From positions 1 through 64,000 of IMG/VR virus record IMGVR_UViG_3300037339_000405: 64,000 nucleotides of DNA. The stretch is one strand, 5' to 3'. The notes under the pieces are model-generated. The model worked only from the letters and a program-made list of their open reading frames with translations, was not told the origin of the DNA and ran no database searches. This DNA is from a virus. The position numbers and the translations under genes are program-made. Shown here piece by piece: positions 14,701-22,725 of the stretch. Position 1 is the first letter of the stretch. Every line of letters starts with the position of its first letter.

Positions 14701-17118
14701 CCCCGCGACAACTAGCGAGCCTACTCCGGTAGAAACCACTCTATCCAGAGTGGGTGCCCTACCAGTTAGAACTAAGGAGCCAACGGCCGACGCTACCCCT
14801 CTATCGTTCGTCGGGGCCTGCCCAGCGATAACCAACGAGCCTACGCTGGTAGAAACTCCTCGATCCAGAGAAGGGGCTAGACCGGTAACAACTAGCACTC
14901 CTCGACTGACACTCACGCCTACAGCGAGGGTAGGTACCCTTCCCGTTAGCTTCAGAATACCGGATTGAGCATCAATATTATAATCCGTGACAATTGCACG
15001 GTCATTCGTAGAAACCTGACCCGTTAGGATCAACGAACCTACGTTTGTGGACACCCCTCGATCAAGAGATGGCGCAAGACCGGTAACGACTAGCGCACCA
15101 ACACTCGGGGAAACAGAAGCGCCAGCAGAAACAGCAAGAGATGGTGCTAGACCAGTTACTACTAAGGCCCCTGCCCCTAGATTGATCGCTCTGTCTAAAG
15201 TAGGAGCTTGACCTGTTACTACTAAAGCCCCTAGACCAGAGATTACCGTCTTGACCTGAAGTACAACCGGGACCTGCCCGGTGATCGTGAGCGCACCAAC
15301 TCCAATCGCCAAACCAAAATCTAGGGTCGGATTGAATAGGGTTAGAGATTCTGGCCCTTCAAACGCAAACCCCGGGATGAGAAGTGAGTCTCTACTCGCA
15401 CTGGAGGACGCAAAAAATCCTGCCCCCGGGATGAGAAAATTGTCCTTCCTGACACTGATCTCTACTCGCCCAACCCCTGCAACTATGCTCACATTTAATG
15501 AGGGGGCCAGACCCGTTACCGATAAAGCTCCCGCCGCTGGTGAAGCGGACCATGTTTGCTTGACTGTCGGAACAGGGCCAGTTGCAATCAATTGCCCGAG
15601 GGAGGCATTGACCCTCATGCCTTGCTGCAACGTCGGAGCAAGACCCGTAAACGTGACCGCACCGACCCCAACAGAGATCGATCTATCTAGGGTCGGCGCT
15701 TGCCCGGTAACAACCAGCGCCCCTTGTGCGGGGGCCGCTGTAACCGGGCTAACCGATACCGGAACTTGCCCAGTTAAAACGAGACTGCCTACATCCGGTA
15801 AAACAGTTGTTCCCGTTGATTCCTTAATGGCAAACGCAGTCTTACCCGCCTCCGAAGCAGTCGCCCCGTGGGTCCAGCCAAAGGTGTTGTAGGTGTCGGA
15901 GGTCTCGGTGGCGATACCGGAACAGAAAATGTTGCCGGTATCGTTCTGGTAGGTACCGCGAGTCGTCTGATCGCCGTTCGTGGCCTGAAACAACTGCATC
16001 TGCTGCGCGGTCCACGAGACAGGATTCGCCCGCGCGCAGGAGGCGTTGCCAGTACCGGTGCCGCTGGTTGCCACTTCCTTCGTGCTTGTTTGCAACCGCG
16101 CCGGCCCAGTAGCCGAGCCCGCGTCCGTCCGTTCTACGAACGACGCAACTGAATCCGCCGTGACAGCCGAATTAATCCCGCACGCACAGAAGAGCAGCGC
16201 CAGCACATCTGCTGCAGTTGTATTGGCCCCGGTCGTCGTCATCGGCGTGGCGGTGCCGGTGCCCGCCGTGCCGTGGGTAGAGACGATAGTCCCGGACGCC
16301 TTGCAATCCCGGAACAGATTCCTACCGATTATCGCGTCCTGATTGCCCGTCCAACTACAGACTGGGTCAGAGTTCGACCCGTTGTAGATGCGGTAGGCCC
16401 ACGAACTCGTGCTGTTAGTGCCCTGCTGTACCTGCGCCCCAATCTGCGACCAACCCGTTCCAGTCCAAGCGTGCGTTACCGCCCCCTCGGAACGGCAAGT
16501 GGCAATCTCTATATCGCCAATGATCGGGCCAGCCGGAGCGCCGGTTGCGGTGATCGTCGCAATCGCAGCGGTAGCCGTGAGAGTGCCGACTGCAATCCAG
16601 ATCGGAATCCCGTTCCGATTGGTGAGGGCAACGGTGCCAGCACTTCCACCTATCGAAATTGCACCAACAGCCAGAGCATTTGTAAACCCATCGCAGCCCT
16701 GCCATTGCGTCGCTGCGGTGCTCGCGCCACGTGTCGCTGTGACCGTGCCGAAGGCGGTCGCGGCTACATCAGACTGCTCGGCGTTGTAGACCGAGAGGAC
16801 GTGAACCTGAGCCCTCGTATACGCCCCGGCCATCGTCACGGCGATGTTGGCGGGTCCGGCTGCAGTCGGCGCGGTCAGCCAGAAACACGCCTGTCGAACA
16901 ACGGTGGCGTAAACTGCGTTGTAAAGGGCGTTGGCCTTGAAGTCCGATCCGCCGTTCCAAGTGACGCTGGAAACAGCGGGGTTGGTCGCAGAATTGTCGT
17001 AAACCTCGACAAATACAAGAAGCTTACGGGAGGAGTTGTTACCAACCGTAATGCTGACGTTGATTACGCCACTGGTCGCGGTGCCGGAAGCACTGGCGTC
17101 AACGAGAACTTGAGACAT
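11770..17118 (-). CDS. Giant repetitive tail fibre protein (1782 residues)
   Basis: The N-terminal region of about 440 residues looks like a beta-rich virion domain (MSQVLVDASASGTATSG onward). It is followed by about 57 copies of a 20-24 residue unit, consensus GxLxVTGxAPxLxxxVxxGV, to about residue 1735, and a short C-terminus rich in Glu (YIEDAFVQYAELVFLKELE onward). Two interruptions carry paired LxPGxGF motifs (FLIPGAGF and LLIPGFAF; LLLPGHGF and WLFPGDGF). The units likely stack into a long beta-solenoid or beta-prism fibre that reaches the host surface. Near-identical units occur in two other tail genes here. The start lacks a strong Shine-Dalgarno sequence. Confidence 0.85.
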   Translation of the reverse strand: MSQVLVDASASGTATSGVINVSITVGNNSSRKLLVFVEVYDNSATNPAVSSVTWNGGSDFKANALYNAVYATVVRQACFWLTAPTAAGPANIAVTMAGAYTRAQVHVLSVYNAEQSDVAATAFGTVTATRGASTAATQWQGCDGFTNALAVGAISIGGSAGTVALTNRNGIPIWIAVGTLTATAAIATITATGAPAGPIIGDIEIATCRSEGAVTHAWTGTGWSQIGAQVQQGTNSTSSWAYRIYNGSNSDPVCSWTGNQDAIIGRNLFRDCKASGTIVSTHGTAGTGTATPMTTTGANTTAADVLALLFCACGINSAVTADSVASFVERTDAGSATGPARLQTSTKEVATSGTGTGNASCARANPVSWTAQQMQLFQATNGDQTTRGTYQNDTGNIFCSGIATETSDTYNTFGWTHGATASEAGKTAFAIKESTGTTVLPDVGSLVLTGQVPVSVSPVTAAPAQGALVVTGQAPTLDRSISVGVGAVTFTGLAPTLQQGMRVNASLGQLIATGPVPTVKQTWSASPAAGALSVTGLAPSLNVSIVAGVGRVEISVRKDNFLIPGAGFFASSSASRDSLLIPGFAFEGPESLTLFNPTLDFGLAIGVGALTITGQVPVVLQVKTVISGLGALVVTGQAPTLDRAINLGAGALVVTGLAPSLAVSAGASVSPSVGALVVTGLAPSLDRGVSTNVGSLILTGQVSTNDRAIVTDYNIDAQSGILKLTGRVPTLAVGVSVSRGVLVVTGLAPSLDRGVSTSVGSLVIAGQAPTNDRGVASAVGSLVLTGRAPTLDRVVSTGVGSLVVAGQAPTNDIGLTAAVGSIVLTGLAPTPATSAGASVSPGVGALVATGLAPTLNVGVVSATGVLSLAGLAPALGQTWSALPATGRLSFDRPSGALEQLLLPGHGFIEKPTGHDEWLFPGDGFLDTPDSRLEPTLNFGFNVGVGSLVLSGHVPTLMQLIATGVGGLVITGHFPVVVEGSQGVTSLPGTGALVLTGQAPALGNALLIGVGGLVLTGHAPSIDVAVVPSLGQLALTGQVPVALASVVVLPQVGTLVVTGLLPVVLVTTTVSSSVGQLSLDGRVPTLDFGLNTAVGALAFTGHVPALGVSISITPGVGQIVLTGFAPVLDQSVSTGLGQVVITGYAPFLDQAVLSGLGQLVITGHVPVSLAEIVSQPQVGSLVIAGNSPSVLVVTTVSSGLGQLVLEGKVSTVAVTTNTFINPGTGALVVGGLVSSLDLGFAANCGQLSILGFVPGVQQTYSVDTGLGQLTVTGSVSTLGYGVATGVGALDLAGNAPSILIDQVSRPGVGVLSLAGEAPSLGLAVDVGLGSLVLAGQLPLSIAPFYVIPDQGLLLVAGHPPIAQTGGLVTVQPGVGNLVLEGYGAVLGHSVSTAAGALTLTGLVPALDYAVAAGSGALTITGLTPTLGVGVSTDVGALSITGLAPTLGQTLSASTEMGALTLASASPTLDTGVATQEGALTLVGLAPTSGVGVSTDSGQLTLTGQVPVVSASENVIVATNVGQVVLAGHVPAFSWSIQAGVGALTILGQEPSVVSGGNVVVTVATGTLLVTGFAPTLRQTVSVSTGAGTLTLISAPPALDSGVVTQKGVLTLVGQAPSLDRAVVADTGALVVAGQTPVLDQAVRSGVGLLVLVGPSPVAVVAASVVINTGVAALVLTGRTPALSVAIVAPEVGVLVVTGKAPSVSFTQGSVVLITGVSALAINSSPPVATVSDYIEDAFVQYAELVFLKELEVTVTLITEDEREVLLVEEDAKPLTVYLKRSLA
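11900..15800 (-). repeat. About 57 tandem 60-72 bp coding repeats (VTG repeats)
   Basis: This is the DNA of the GxLxVTGxAPxL units. Counts are by eye from the translation. The copies are diverged (many synonymous and non-synonymous changes), so the array is old or under strong selection rather than a recent amplification; a few adjacent copies around 14600-15100 are much closer to each other. Confidence 0.85.
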
Positions 17119-17148
17119 TTAACTCTTAATGAAAAAAGTTAGATATTG

Positions 17149-17613
17149 TCACTCCCCTGCGGCTACCTCTACCCCGGTTACATCAGCCGCCAAATTTTCC
17201 ATTCGAGTTCGCAACGCATCCCACTCTGACTGGTTCAAATTGAACGCACTGCGTAGCTGCGTTACGGTGATGTCACCTGCAACCACCCTGTTCACGATCC
17301 ACCGTGCCAACCGGCACAAGTCTTCCCTCAAGTAATGACGGTATCTCAGACGTAGGCGCGTGAGAGCTTCCGCCCCAGTTTGAAACCGGAGAGGAACCAT
17401 GCTGTCAGTTTCAATGGCGCGATCAAATTCTTTCTCTGCCGCAGACAACAGAAGGGTCTCCTCTCTGATAGTAGCCAGAGCGTTGTAATCTGCGCCCGCA
17501 GGAGCACTATAGAAAAGATACGCAAACTCCCCCTGCCCATCAAAATGGGTCTCCACCACATGTTGCCCACCATCGAGTTGAACCGCAGGGTCTACGACTA
17601 TTGAGAAGCTCAC
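17149..17613 (-). CDS. Unknown protein next to the giant fibre gene
   Basis: 154 residues, not recognised. The N-terminal half is beta-rich; the C-terminal half is helical and charged (REDLCRLARWIVNRVVAGD, about 95-113; WDALRTRMENLAADV near 130-144). Size and position upstream of a fibre gene would allow a fibre assembly factor or a small virion protein. It is bounded upstream by a GC-rich hairpin. Confidence 0.7.
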   Translation of the reverse strand: MSFSIVVDPAVQLDGGQHVVETHFDGQGEFAYLFYSAPAGADYNALATIREETLLLSAAEKEFDRAIETDSMVPLRFQTGAEALTRLRLRYRHYLREDLCRLARWIVNRVVAGDITVTQLRSAFNLNQSEWDALRTRMENLAADVTGVEVAAGE

Positions 17614-17633
17614 ATTACCCCCTTACAAGTAAG

Positions 17634-17655
17634 CAGGGCCGCTCACGCGGCCCTG
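17634..17655 (-). other. Strong GC-rich hairpin between fibre genes
   Basis: A perfect 9-bp stem CAGGGCCGC/GCGGCCCTG with a GTGA tetraloop (GNRA type) on the minus strand. The tail is CTTACTTG, so the U-tract of a standard terminator is lacking. It may be a weak terminator or an mRNA-stabilising structure. Confidence 0.5.
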
Positions 17656-17707
17656 TATCCCATGCCACCAAAGTGACGGCCCGGGACTCTCGCAAAAAGC
17701 GGGCCTG

Positions 17708-18160
17708 TTACGTAACGCCACCCGTGAGAGTCAGAATCCCCAGCGCATTGAACTGAACCGTCAGCGTGTTTCCAGTCGTCACGTCAAACGCCGCCGTGGA
17801 CAGTTTGCACCAGCACAGTGCCTTGCCGCCGGAAATCCCGATCACGGCGTACTGAATCGATGCCATAGTTCCGCCCGAAGCCGAGAACACCGCATTCGTC
17901 GCATCGAACTTGGTCTCCTTCGCGGACACTCCAGTTGACAACGTGATCCCCGTGAGAGACTTCGGATGCGGGGTCTTGATGTTTGCCACCGCATTGCCCG
18001 AACCCGCCGAGGCGAAAGTGGAAACGGTGTAGTTGGACACCGTGCTCGCACCACCACCCTTGACCAGCTTGATGCGCATCAGGGCCGCGTTGATGTCCAA
18101 GTCCGCACCCAGAAGGTACTTCTTGGCCTCGTTGTAAACCCGCCATGCACTTGCAGCCAT
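17708..18160 (-). CDS. Small virion protein, beta-rich
   Basis: 150 residues. It begins MAASAWRVYNEAKKYLLGAD, a start I associate with small phage tail or head-decoration proteins, followed by a beta-rich body and the end LGILTLTGGVT, which resembles one half of a VTG repeat. It sits between the methyltransferase fusion and the 154-aa gene. A structural role is inferred. Confidence 0.6.
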   Translation of the reverse strand: MAASAWRVYNEAKKYLLGADLDINAALMRIKLVKGGGASTVSNYTVSTFASAGSGNAVANIKTPHPKSLTGITLSTGVSAKETKFDATNAVFSASGGTMASIQYAVIGISGGKALCWCKLSTAAFDVTTGNTLTVQFNALGILTLTGGVT

Positions 18161-18164
18161 AGTC

Positions 18165-19553
18165 TTAACTCCTCTCTGACAAAGACGCGGCGTGGTTGAT
18201 GATGTGAGAGATCAGGCCGTCGCCGCGAACGTCCATCTCAAAGTCTTCGATGTGCCCGAAAATGTGCCTCACTACTTTCGGGAATTCGTAAGCCTGAACC
18301 AGCATCCAAGGATGCACCTTGAAAGTCTTCCCACCGATAGGCAGGGTTTCGAGCACCACCGCCTTATCGTTCTCCTTTTGTGCGTAGGCGTGATGTTTGC
18401 CCTCCCGCAAGCAGGAATCCCACCCAAACACCTCAAATTTCCTGAACCCAAGCATGGCCAGAACAGTCAGCCCTCGCAACATCACCGTGGTCCCCCCGGG
18501 AACCGGGTACCACTCGTGATTCGCCCCAGTTTCCTTGGCATAATCCTTGTACTCCTCTTCCACGTAGGACGTTTCCCCAGAGTGCCAAAGCAGTGTCTGG
18601 GCAGGTGGAAGAGATTTTACAGCTTCATGATCCACCTGAGAACAAATCAAATACTTGCAGGTATCAATCACCGGTTTCAGAAAGCGGCCATTGAACTCCC
18701 GGGCATCCATCATGATCTGTGCCGCTGGCCGAATACCCCGCTCTATGAGCCAATTGTAGGTGCCGTTCACCGTCACGATCAGTTCCCCTGCTTTACCTCG
18801 CTCCACGATTTCGTCCTCGTAGTCAAGCAAGGAGGGTCCCCCGGCAAGGACCAGAATTCGGGTATCGGGCTGGCGCTCGTGAGGGCAGACCCCTTTCAAC
18901 CCCAGCCGCAGATTTTTCCTGACGTTCCCACGCAACTCCTCTACCTCGGTATTCACATCCGACCGATCCGCGAAATCCTTTCCTCCGCTATACGCAGAAA
19001 CAAAGAATAAAGCAGCGGAATCTACTTCCTTCTCCCAGAGAACCTTGCAGTAAAACTCCTCCTCCAGCTTCTTCTTCCACCACTCATGGGGGTGAACACT
19101 CAGATGAAGAGGCTCGCCAATCAAGGCCCCCATCACGTCGTCCACGGTAGAGATCGCTAGGTAGACCTTGCCGGCCCCTTTCAAGACGTTCTGGAGCACC
19201 TTGTCCACGTCTTCAGGGGGGATGTGCTCCAGCACGTCAGTACAGTAGCCAAGGTCCACCACGCCCTCCACAGGCTTGGTCAGATCGTGCTGGACGAAAC
19301 GAAGCGTCTCAGACAGAGCACCCCTCACTTGCGGGTCGAGACAGTTCTCGGCGAAGTCCAGCATCTCCACGGTACAACCAACAGAGTGAATGACTTGAGA
19401 CCCGCGCCCGGTGCCGCAGCCAAAGTCTCGCACCGTCTCCGCGTTCACTGGCTTGGCCAGTTCGAGAAACTGAATGGCATGAAACTCCCCCGGAGCAACC
19501 AGACGATACTCTGGGTGATCCCACACCTTCTCGTATTTTTCCCGCTCTTCCAC
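18165..19553 (-). CDS. Methyltransferase fused to DUF115/MptE-like domain
   Basis: 462 residues in two domains. The N-terminal domain (about 30-200) is a class I SAM methyltransferase: VRDFGCGTGRGSQV (SAM loop), MLDFAENCL, LGYCTDVLEHI. The C-terminal domain (about 228-430) has LVLAGGPSLLDY, VTVNGTYNWLIERGIRP and EVFGWDSCL, as in DUF115/Maf-type proteins linked to glycan transfer. It starts at GTG 19553 with GGAGAG upstream and follows a TGCAATTGATTGCA site. Placed among fibre genes, it may modify fibres, cell-surface sugars or a nucleotide-sugar; the substrate is unknown. Confidence 0.75.
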   Translation of the reverse strand: MEEREKYEKVWDHPEYRLVAPGEFHAIQFLELAKPVNAETVRDFGCGTGRGSQVIHSVGCTVEMLDFAENCLDPQVRGALSETLRFVQHDLTKPVEGVVDLGYCTDVLEHIPPEDVDKVLQNVLKGAGKVYLAISTVDDVMGALIGEPLHLSVHPHEWWKKKLEEEFYCKVLWEKEVDSAALFFVSAYSGGKDFADRSDVNTEVEELRGNVRKNLRLGLKGVCPHERQPDTRILVLAGGPSLLDYEDEIVERGKAGELIVTVNGTYNWLIERGIRPAAQIMMDAREFNGRFLKPVIDTCKYLICSQVDHEAVKSLPPAQTLLWHSGETSYVEEEYKDYAKETGANHEWYPVPGGTTVMLRGLTVLAMLGFRKFEVFGWDSCLREGKHHAYAQKENDKAVVLETLPIGGKTFKVHPWMLVQAYEFPKVVRHIFGHIEDFEMDVRGDGLISHIINHAASLSERS

Positions 19554-19570
19554 TATCGTTCTCTCCAGAC

Positions 19571-19584
19571 TGCAATTGATTGCA
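19571..19584. promoter_or_regulatory. Junction copy of the TGCARTYRAYTGCA palindrome
   Basis: TGCAATTGATTGCA, 18 bases upstream of the GTG start at 19553 and after the stop at 19607. Confidence 0.65.
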
Positions 19585-19606
19585 AGCTACTTATCTAAGG
19601 CACCCC

Positions 19607-21160
19607 TTAAGTCAGTCTCATCTGCGGATCGAAGTACAACGTATAGCTGGCTTTTGCAAAACACACGCGTGCGCGCATCATCCCCACCTCTTGAGGTGTT
19701 AAGGACACTGCAATCTTCTGGCTGTTCGGGTTGGTCATGGACTTTGTCCACGCCGAAGCCCCAGCACCCGCCGCTAGATTGGACCCGGCGGCAAGGATAG
19801 AAGGAGCGGTGCTCACCCAAGTGCTCTTGCAAGAACCCGCCGTTCCGTAGTACTCGTACTCGATCCAAACCTCGTTGTTTTTCAGATTGGTGACCGAATC
19901 GTGGAGAAACTCCAAAGTCAGCGTCTTGGCCACCCCGGTAAGCTCGTTCCATACATGGAGCCACCGAGAACGAATTGGCAGAGTGAAACCAAACGACGGC
20001 TCTGCATTCGTCACTATTTTTTCAGAGTATTTTGAACCTTTCTGTACTGCACCCCCTGTCGTGAAAAAGGTAGCAGTGTCTATAGTAGAGGTGCCTCCGT
20101 AAACCGCACGCTCAAACTTGAGCAAATTCATGCTTGGTCCAAAAACATACCCCTCCACACTTAACTCCGCAGGCAATTGAACCGCTGCATCAATGAGAGT
20201 TGCATTGGCATTTAGGGCACTGTTCATCAGTACCATCACCCCGCCAGACGCATGTGATCCGATAGCTGAATAAACTGCGTTCCCAGTATTGAAAGAAGAA
20301 AAATCCGAAGCAGTAATTTCCATGCGAGCTATTCGACAGTACCTACCAAAACCAGCACTGATAAGTTTGGTCGGAATGGTCCCGGCCCCATCCACACTTG
20401 CATTTACCATCTCCACATAGGTGCCATCGGCGTTGGTTGCAAAGCCAACAGTTTGCCCCGTTGCAGAAAACTTGAAAATCGGGTTTAGCACGTAATTGTT
20501 CTGTGAACCGAAGGTGACCCACTGCGTACCTGTACCAGAGGCCAACGTAAATTTACAGTCGATTACAACTAGATTAGCCCATATAGCCCCGATTTCGATA
20601 TCTGCGTTCGTAGCGACAAAGTAAAGCCCGTAGATATAGACAGAGCAACCTACGCTATTTGCGGTCCACCCTATAGAAAGCGCACTAGCGCCCCCAATTG
20701 TCGCCCCCGCCAATAGAGCCGTGGGAGGCTCAGGGCTGCCCGCCGAATCCACAGAAAGGATTTTTACAGTCGCTTCTCCAATGTTCCAACTTCCCCCCCA
20801 GTAAGACCCGGAACCAGTGGCCACAGATTCGGAATGCGTGGAAGCGACATAGACAACGTCGTTGGCTGCTACCTTCAGGGAGGCAAACAAGTAGTGAATG
20901 AAGGCTGCTGCATTCGCCCACGTGGTTGCCTCACGACACGTCCAGATTACGCCGTTGTCGTTAACCGTATTGCCCGGAGTGGTGGGCCACGTGGGTTCTG
21001 TGGTGGCATGTGTCGTACCACCAGTGGTGCACTCAAACACGTAGCCCTTCGCAGCTACGGTCGCATACGCCTCTTGAGGCACCCTTCGAGCCCCAGTCGA
21101 AACAACCTGAGCCGCAGCCCAAAGGGTTGCAACTCCTGATTTGACGTAATAACTGGCCAT
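19607..21160 (-). CDS. Tail fibre/spike protein, copy B of a duplicated pair
   Basis: 517 residues. The N-terminus (YYVKSGVATLWAAAQVV, then YVFECTTGGTT and WPTTPGNTVNDNGVIWTCR) is a virion attachment module. The middle has beta-helix-like rungs, and the C-terminus (EVWIEYEYYGT onward, ending SYTLYFDPQMRLT) is nearly the same as in the neighbouring gene at 21174-22721. The two are clear paralogs from a tandem duplication: the ends are conserved and the middle has diverged, as expected for receptor binding. Confidence 0.75.
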   Translation of the reverse strand: MASYYVKSGVATLWAAAQVVSTGARRVPQEAYATVAAKGYVFECTTGGTTHATTEPTWPTTPGNTVNDNGVIWTCREATTWANAAAFIHYLFASLKVAANDVVYVASTHSESVATGSGSYWGGSWNIGEATVKILSVDSAGSPEPPTALLAGATIGGASALSIGWTANSVGCSVYIYGLYFVATNADIEIGAIWANLVVIDCKFTLASGTGTQWVTFGSQNNYVLNPIFKFSATGQTVGFATNADGTYVEMVNASVDGAGTIPTKLISAGFGRYCRIARMEITASDFSSFNTGNAVYSAIGSHASGGVMVLMNSALNANATLIDAAVQLPAELSVEGYVFGPSMNLLKFERAVYGGTSTIDTATFFTTGGAVQKGSKYSEKIVTNAEPSFGFTLPIRSRWLHVWNELTGVAKTLTLEFLHDSVTNLKNNEVWIEYEYYGTAGSCKSTWVSTAPSILAAGSNLAAGAGASAWTKSMTNPNSQKIAVSLTPQEVGMMRARVCFAKASYTLYFDPQMRLT

Positions 21161-21173
21161 GTTAGTACATCAC

Positions 21174-22721
21174 TCAAACAAGTCTCGCCTGTGGATCAAA
21201 GTACAACGTGTAACTCGCCTTCGCAAAGCACACTCTCGCCCGTATCATTCCAACTGACTGTGGAGTAAAGGTAACTGCGATTTTCTGGCTGTTCGGGTTA
21301 GTCATGGATTTTGTCCACGACCCTGCTCCGGCACCAGCCGCTAGATTGGCCCCTGCTGCAAGAATCGAAGCGACAGTAGACACCCAAGTACTCTTGCAAG
21401 AGCTTCCCGATCCATAGTACTCGTACTCGATCCAGACTTCGTTATCCTTCAGGTTAGTAACCGAATCATGGAGAAATTCTAGGGTTAGCGTTCTGGGTAC
21501 CCCGGTAATTTCATTCCACACTTGAAGCCATTTAGAACGTGCCGGGAAAATCTTCCCAAGGGCAGGTTCGGCATTCGTTACTAGTTTTTGCGAATACTTA
21601 GTTCCTTGCAGCGACGCACCGCCAGAAGTGAAATAGGTGGCGGTATCAAGAGTAAAGGTACCTCCGTAAACTTCACTCCGATACTTGAGCAAATCTAGGC
21701 TTGACCCGTAGACATACCCCTCCACTCTGAGGCCGATTGGAACGGTTAAAGCCGCATCATTAAGATTCGCATTGACATTGAGGCTGCTGTTCATCAAAAC
21801 CATGTAGCCAGCCGCCAGGTAAGAGTTATTAGCAGAGAAAACAGACTTTCCCGCCGCAAGATTGGAAAAATCAGAGGCTGTCACTTCTTGCCGAGATACC
21901 GTATGCCTGCGACCAAAAACGCTCTGGAAAATGTTCGTGGGGAGGGTACCGGCCCCGTCAATACTCACGTTCACCCACTCCGAATCCCCGCCAGCGTCAA
22001 GCTGGTAATGAGTTACGTACTGGCTCGGGGCAGAAAACTTAAACACCGGGTTCCTCACCCGCAAATATCTGGAATTTAACGTGAACCCTGTATTGCCACC
22101 CCCGCCATTGATGGTGAACTTGCAATCTTCCAGTGCAAGCATAGCCCAACCGGAACCAAGTTCTACTAAAACGTTATTGGTAACGAAATAAATTCCGTAG
22201 ATGTAAACCACAGATTGCGAACCCAGACCAAGCCAAGTAATCCCATTAGACCCAGTTGGCGCAACTATCGCTCCCGCTAGAAGCGTAGTCGGCGGCTCCG
22301 GACTACCTGCCGAATCCACCGACAAAATGGAAAGAGTTCCTTCCCCGACAGTAAAAAGAAACCCCCCACTGGAAACAGCCGCAGGCGCTTCACTGTGAAC
22401 AGAAGCCACGTAAAGCACATCGCCAGAAGCAGCCCTAGCACTGACCAGCCAGTAATGGACGAACGCAAGAGCATTCGCCCACGTAATCGGGTCTCTACAC
22501 GTCCAAATTACACCATTGTCATTGACTGTATTACCGGGAGTGGTCGGCCACGTTGGTTCTGTCGCCGCATCCGTGGTCCCGCCGGTGGTGCATTCAAAAA
22601 CGTAGCCCTTCGCTAGTGGGGTCGCATAGGCTTCGCGCGGGACCCTTCGATCCCCGGATACCACAACTTGAGCCGTCGCCCAAAGTGACGCGACACCAGA
22701 TTTAACGTAATAGCCAGCCAC
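21174..22721 (-). CDS. Tail fibre/spike protein, copy A of a duplicated pair
   Basis: 515 residues from GTG 22721 (VAGYYVKSGVASLWATAQ), chosen because it aligns with the start of the paralog and follows the previous stop at 22726 by four bases; a start at 22796 would overlap the upstream fibre gene out of frame. Same plan as the paralog: conserved N-terminal module, diverged middle, conserved C-terminus with AKASYTLYFDPQARLV. Confidence 0.75.
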   Translation of the reverse strand: MAGYYVKSGVASLWATAQVVVSGDRRVPREAYATPLAKGYVFECTTGGTTDAATEPTWPTTPGNTVNDNGVIWTCRDPITWANALAFVHYWLVSARAASGDVLYVASVHSEAPAAVSSGGFLFTVGEGTLSILSVDSAGSPEPPTTLLAGAIVAPTGSNGITWLGLGSQSVVYIYGIYFVTNNVLVELGSGWAMLALEDCKFTINGGGGNTGFTLNSRYLRVRNPVFKFSAPSQYVTHYQLDAGGDSEWVNVSIDGAGTLPTNIFQSVFGRRHTVSRQEVTASDFSNLAAGKSVFSANNSYLAAGYMVLMNSSLNVNANLNDAALTVPIGLRVEGYVYGSSLDLLKYRSEVYGGTFTLDTATYFTSGGASLQGTKYSQKLVTNAEPALGKIFPARSKWLQVWNEITGVPRTLTLEFLHDSVTNLKDNEVWIEYEYYGSGSSCKSTWVSTVASILAAGANLAAGAGAGSWTKSMTNPNSQKIAVTFTPQSVGMIRARVCFAKASYTLYFDPQARLV

Positions 22722-22725
22722 CCTA

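Noticed and set aside
17676-17706. Second hairpin GGCCCG/CGGGCC near 17690
   Set aside because: The loop is about 16 bases and there is no U-tract on the transcribed side, so it was not called a terminator.
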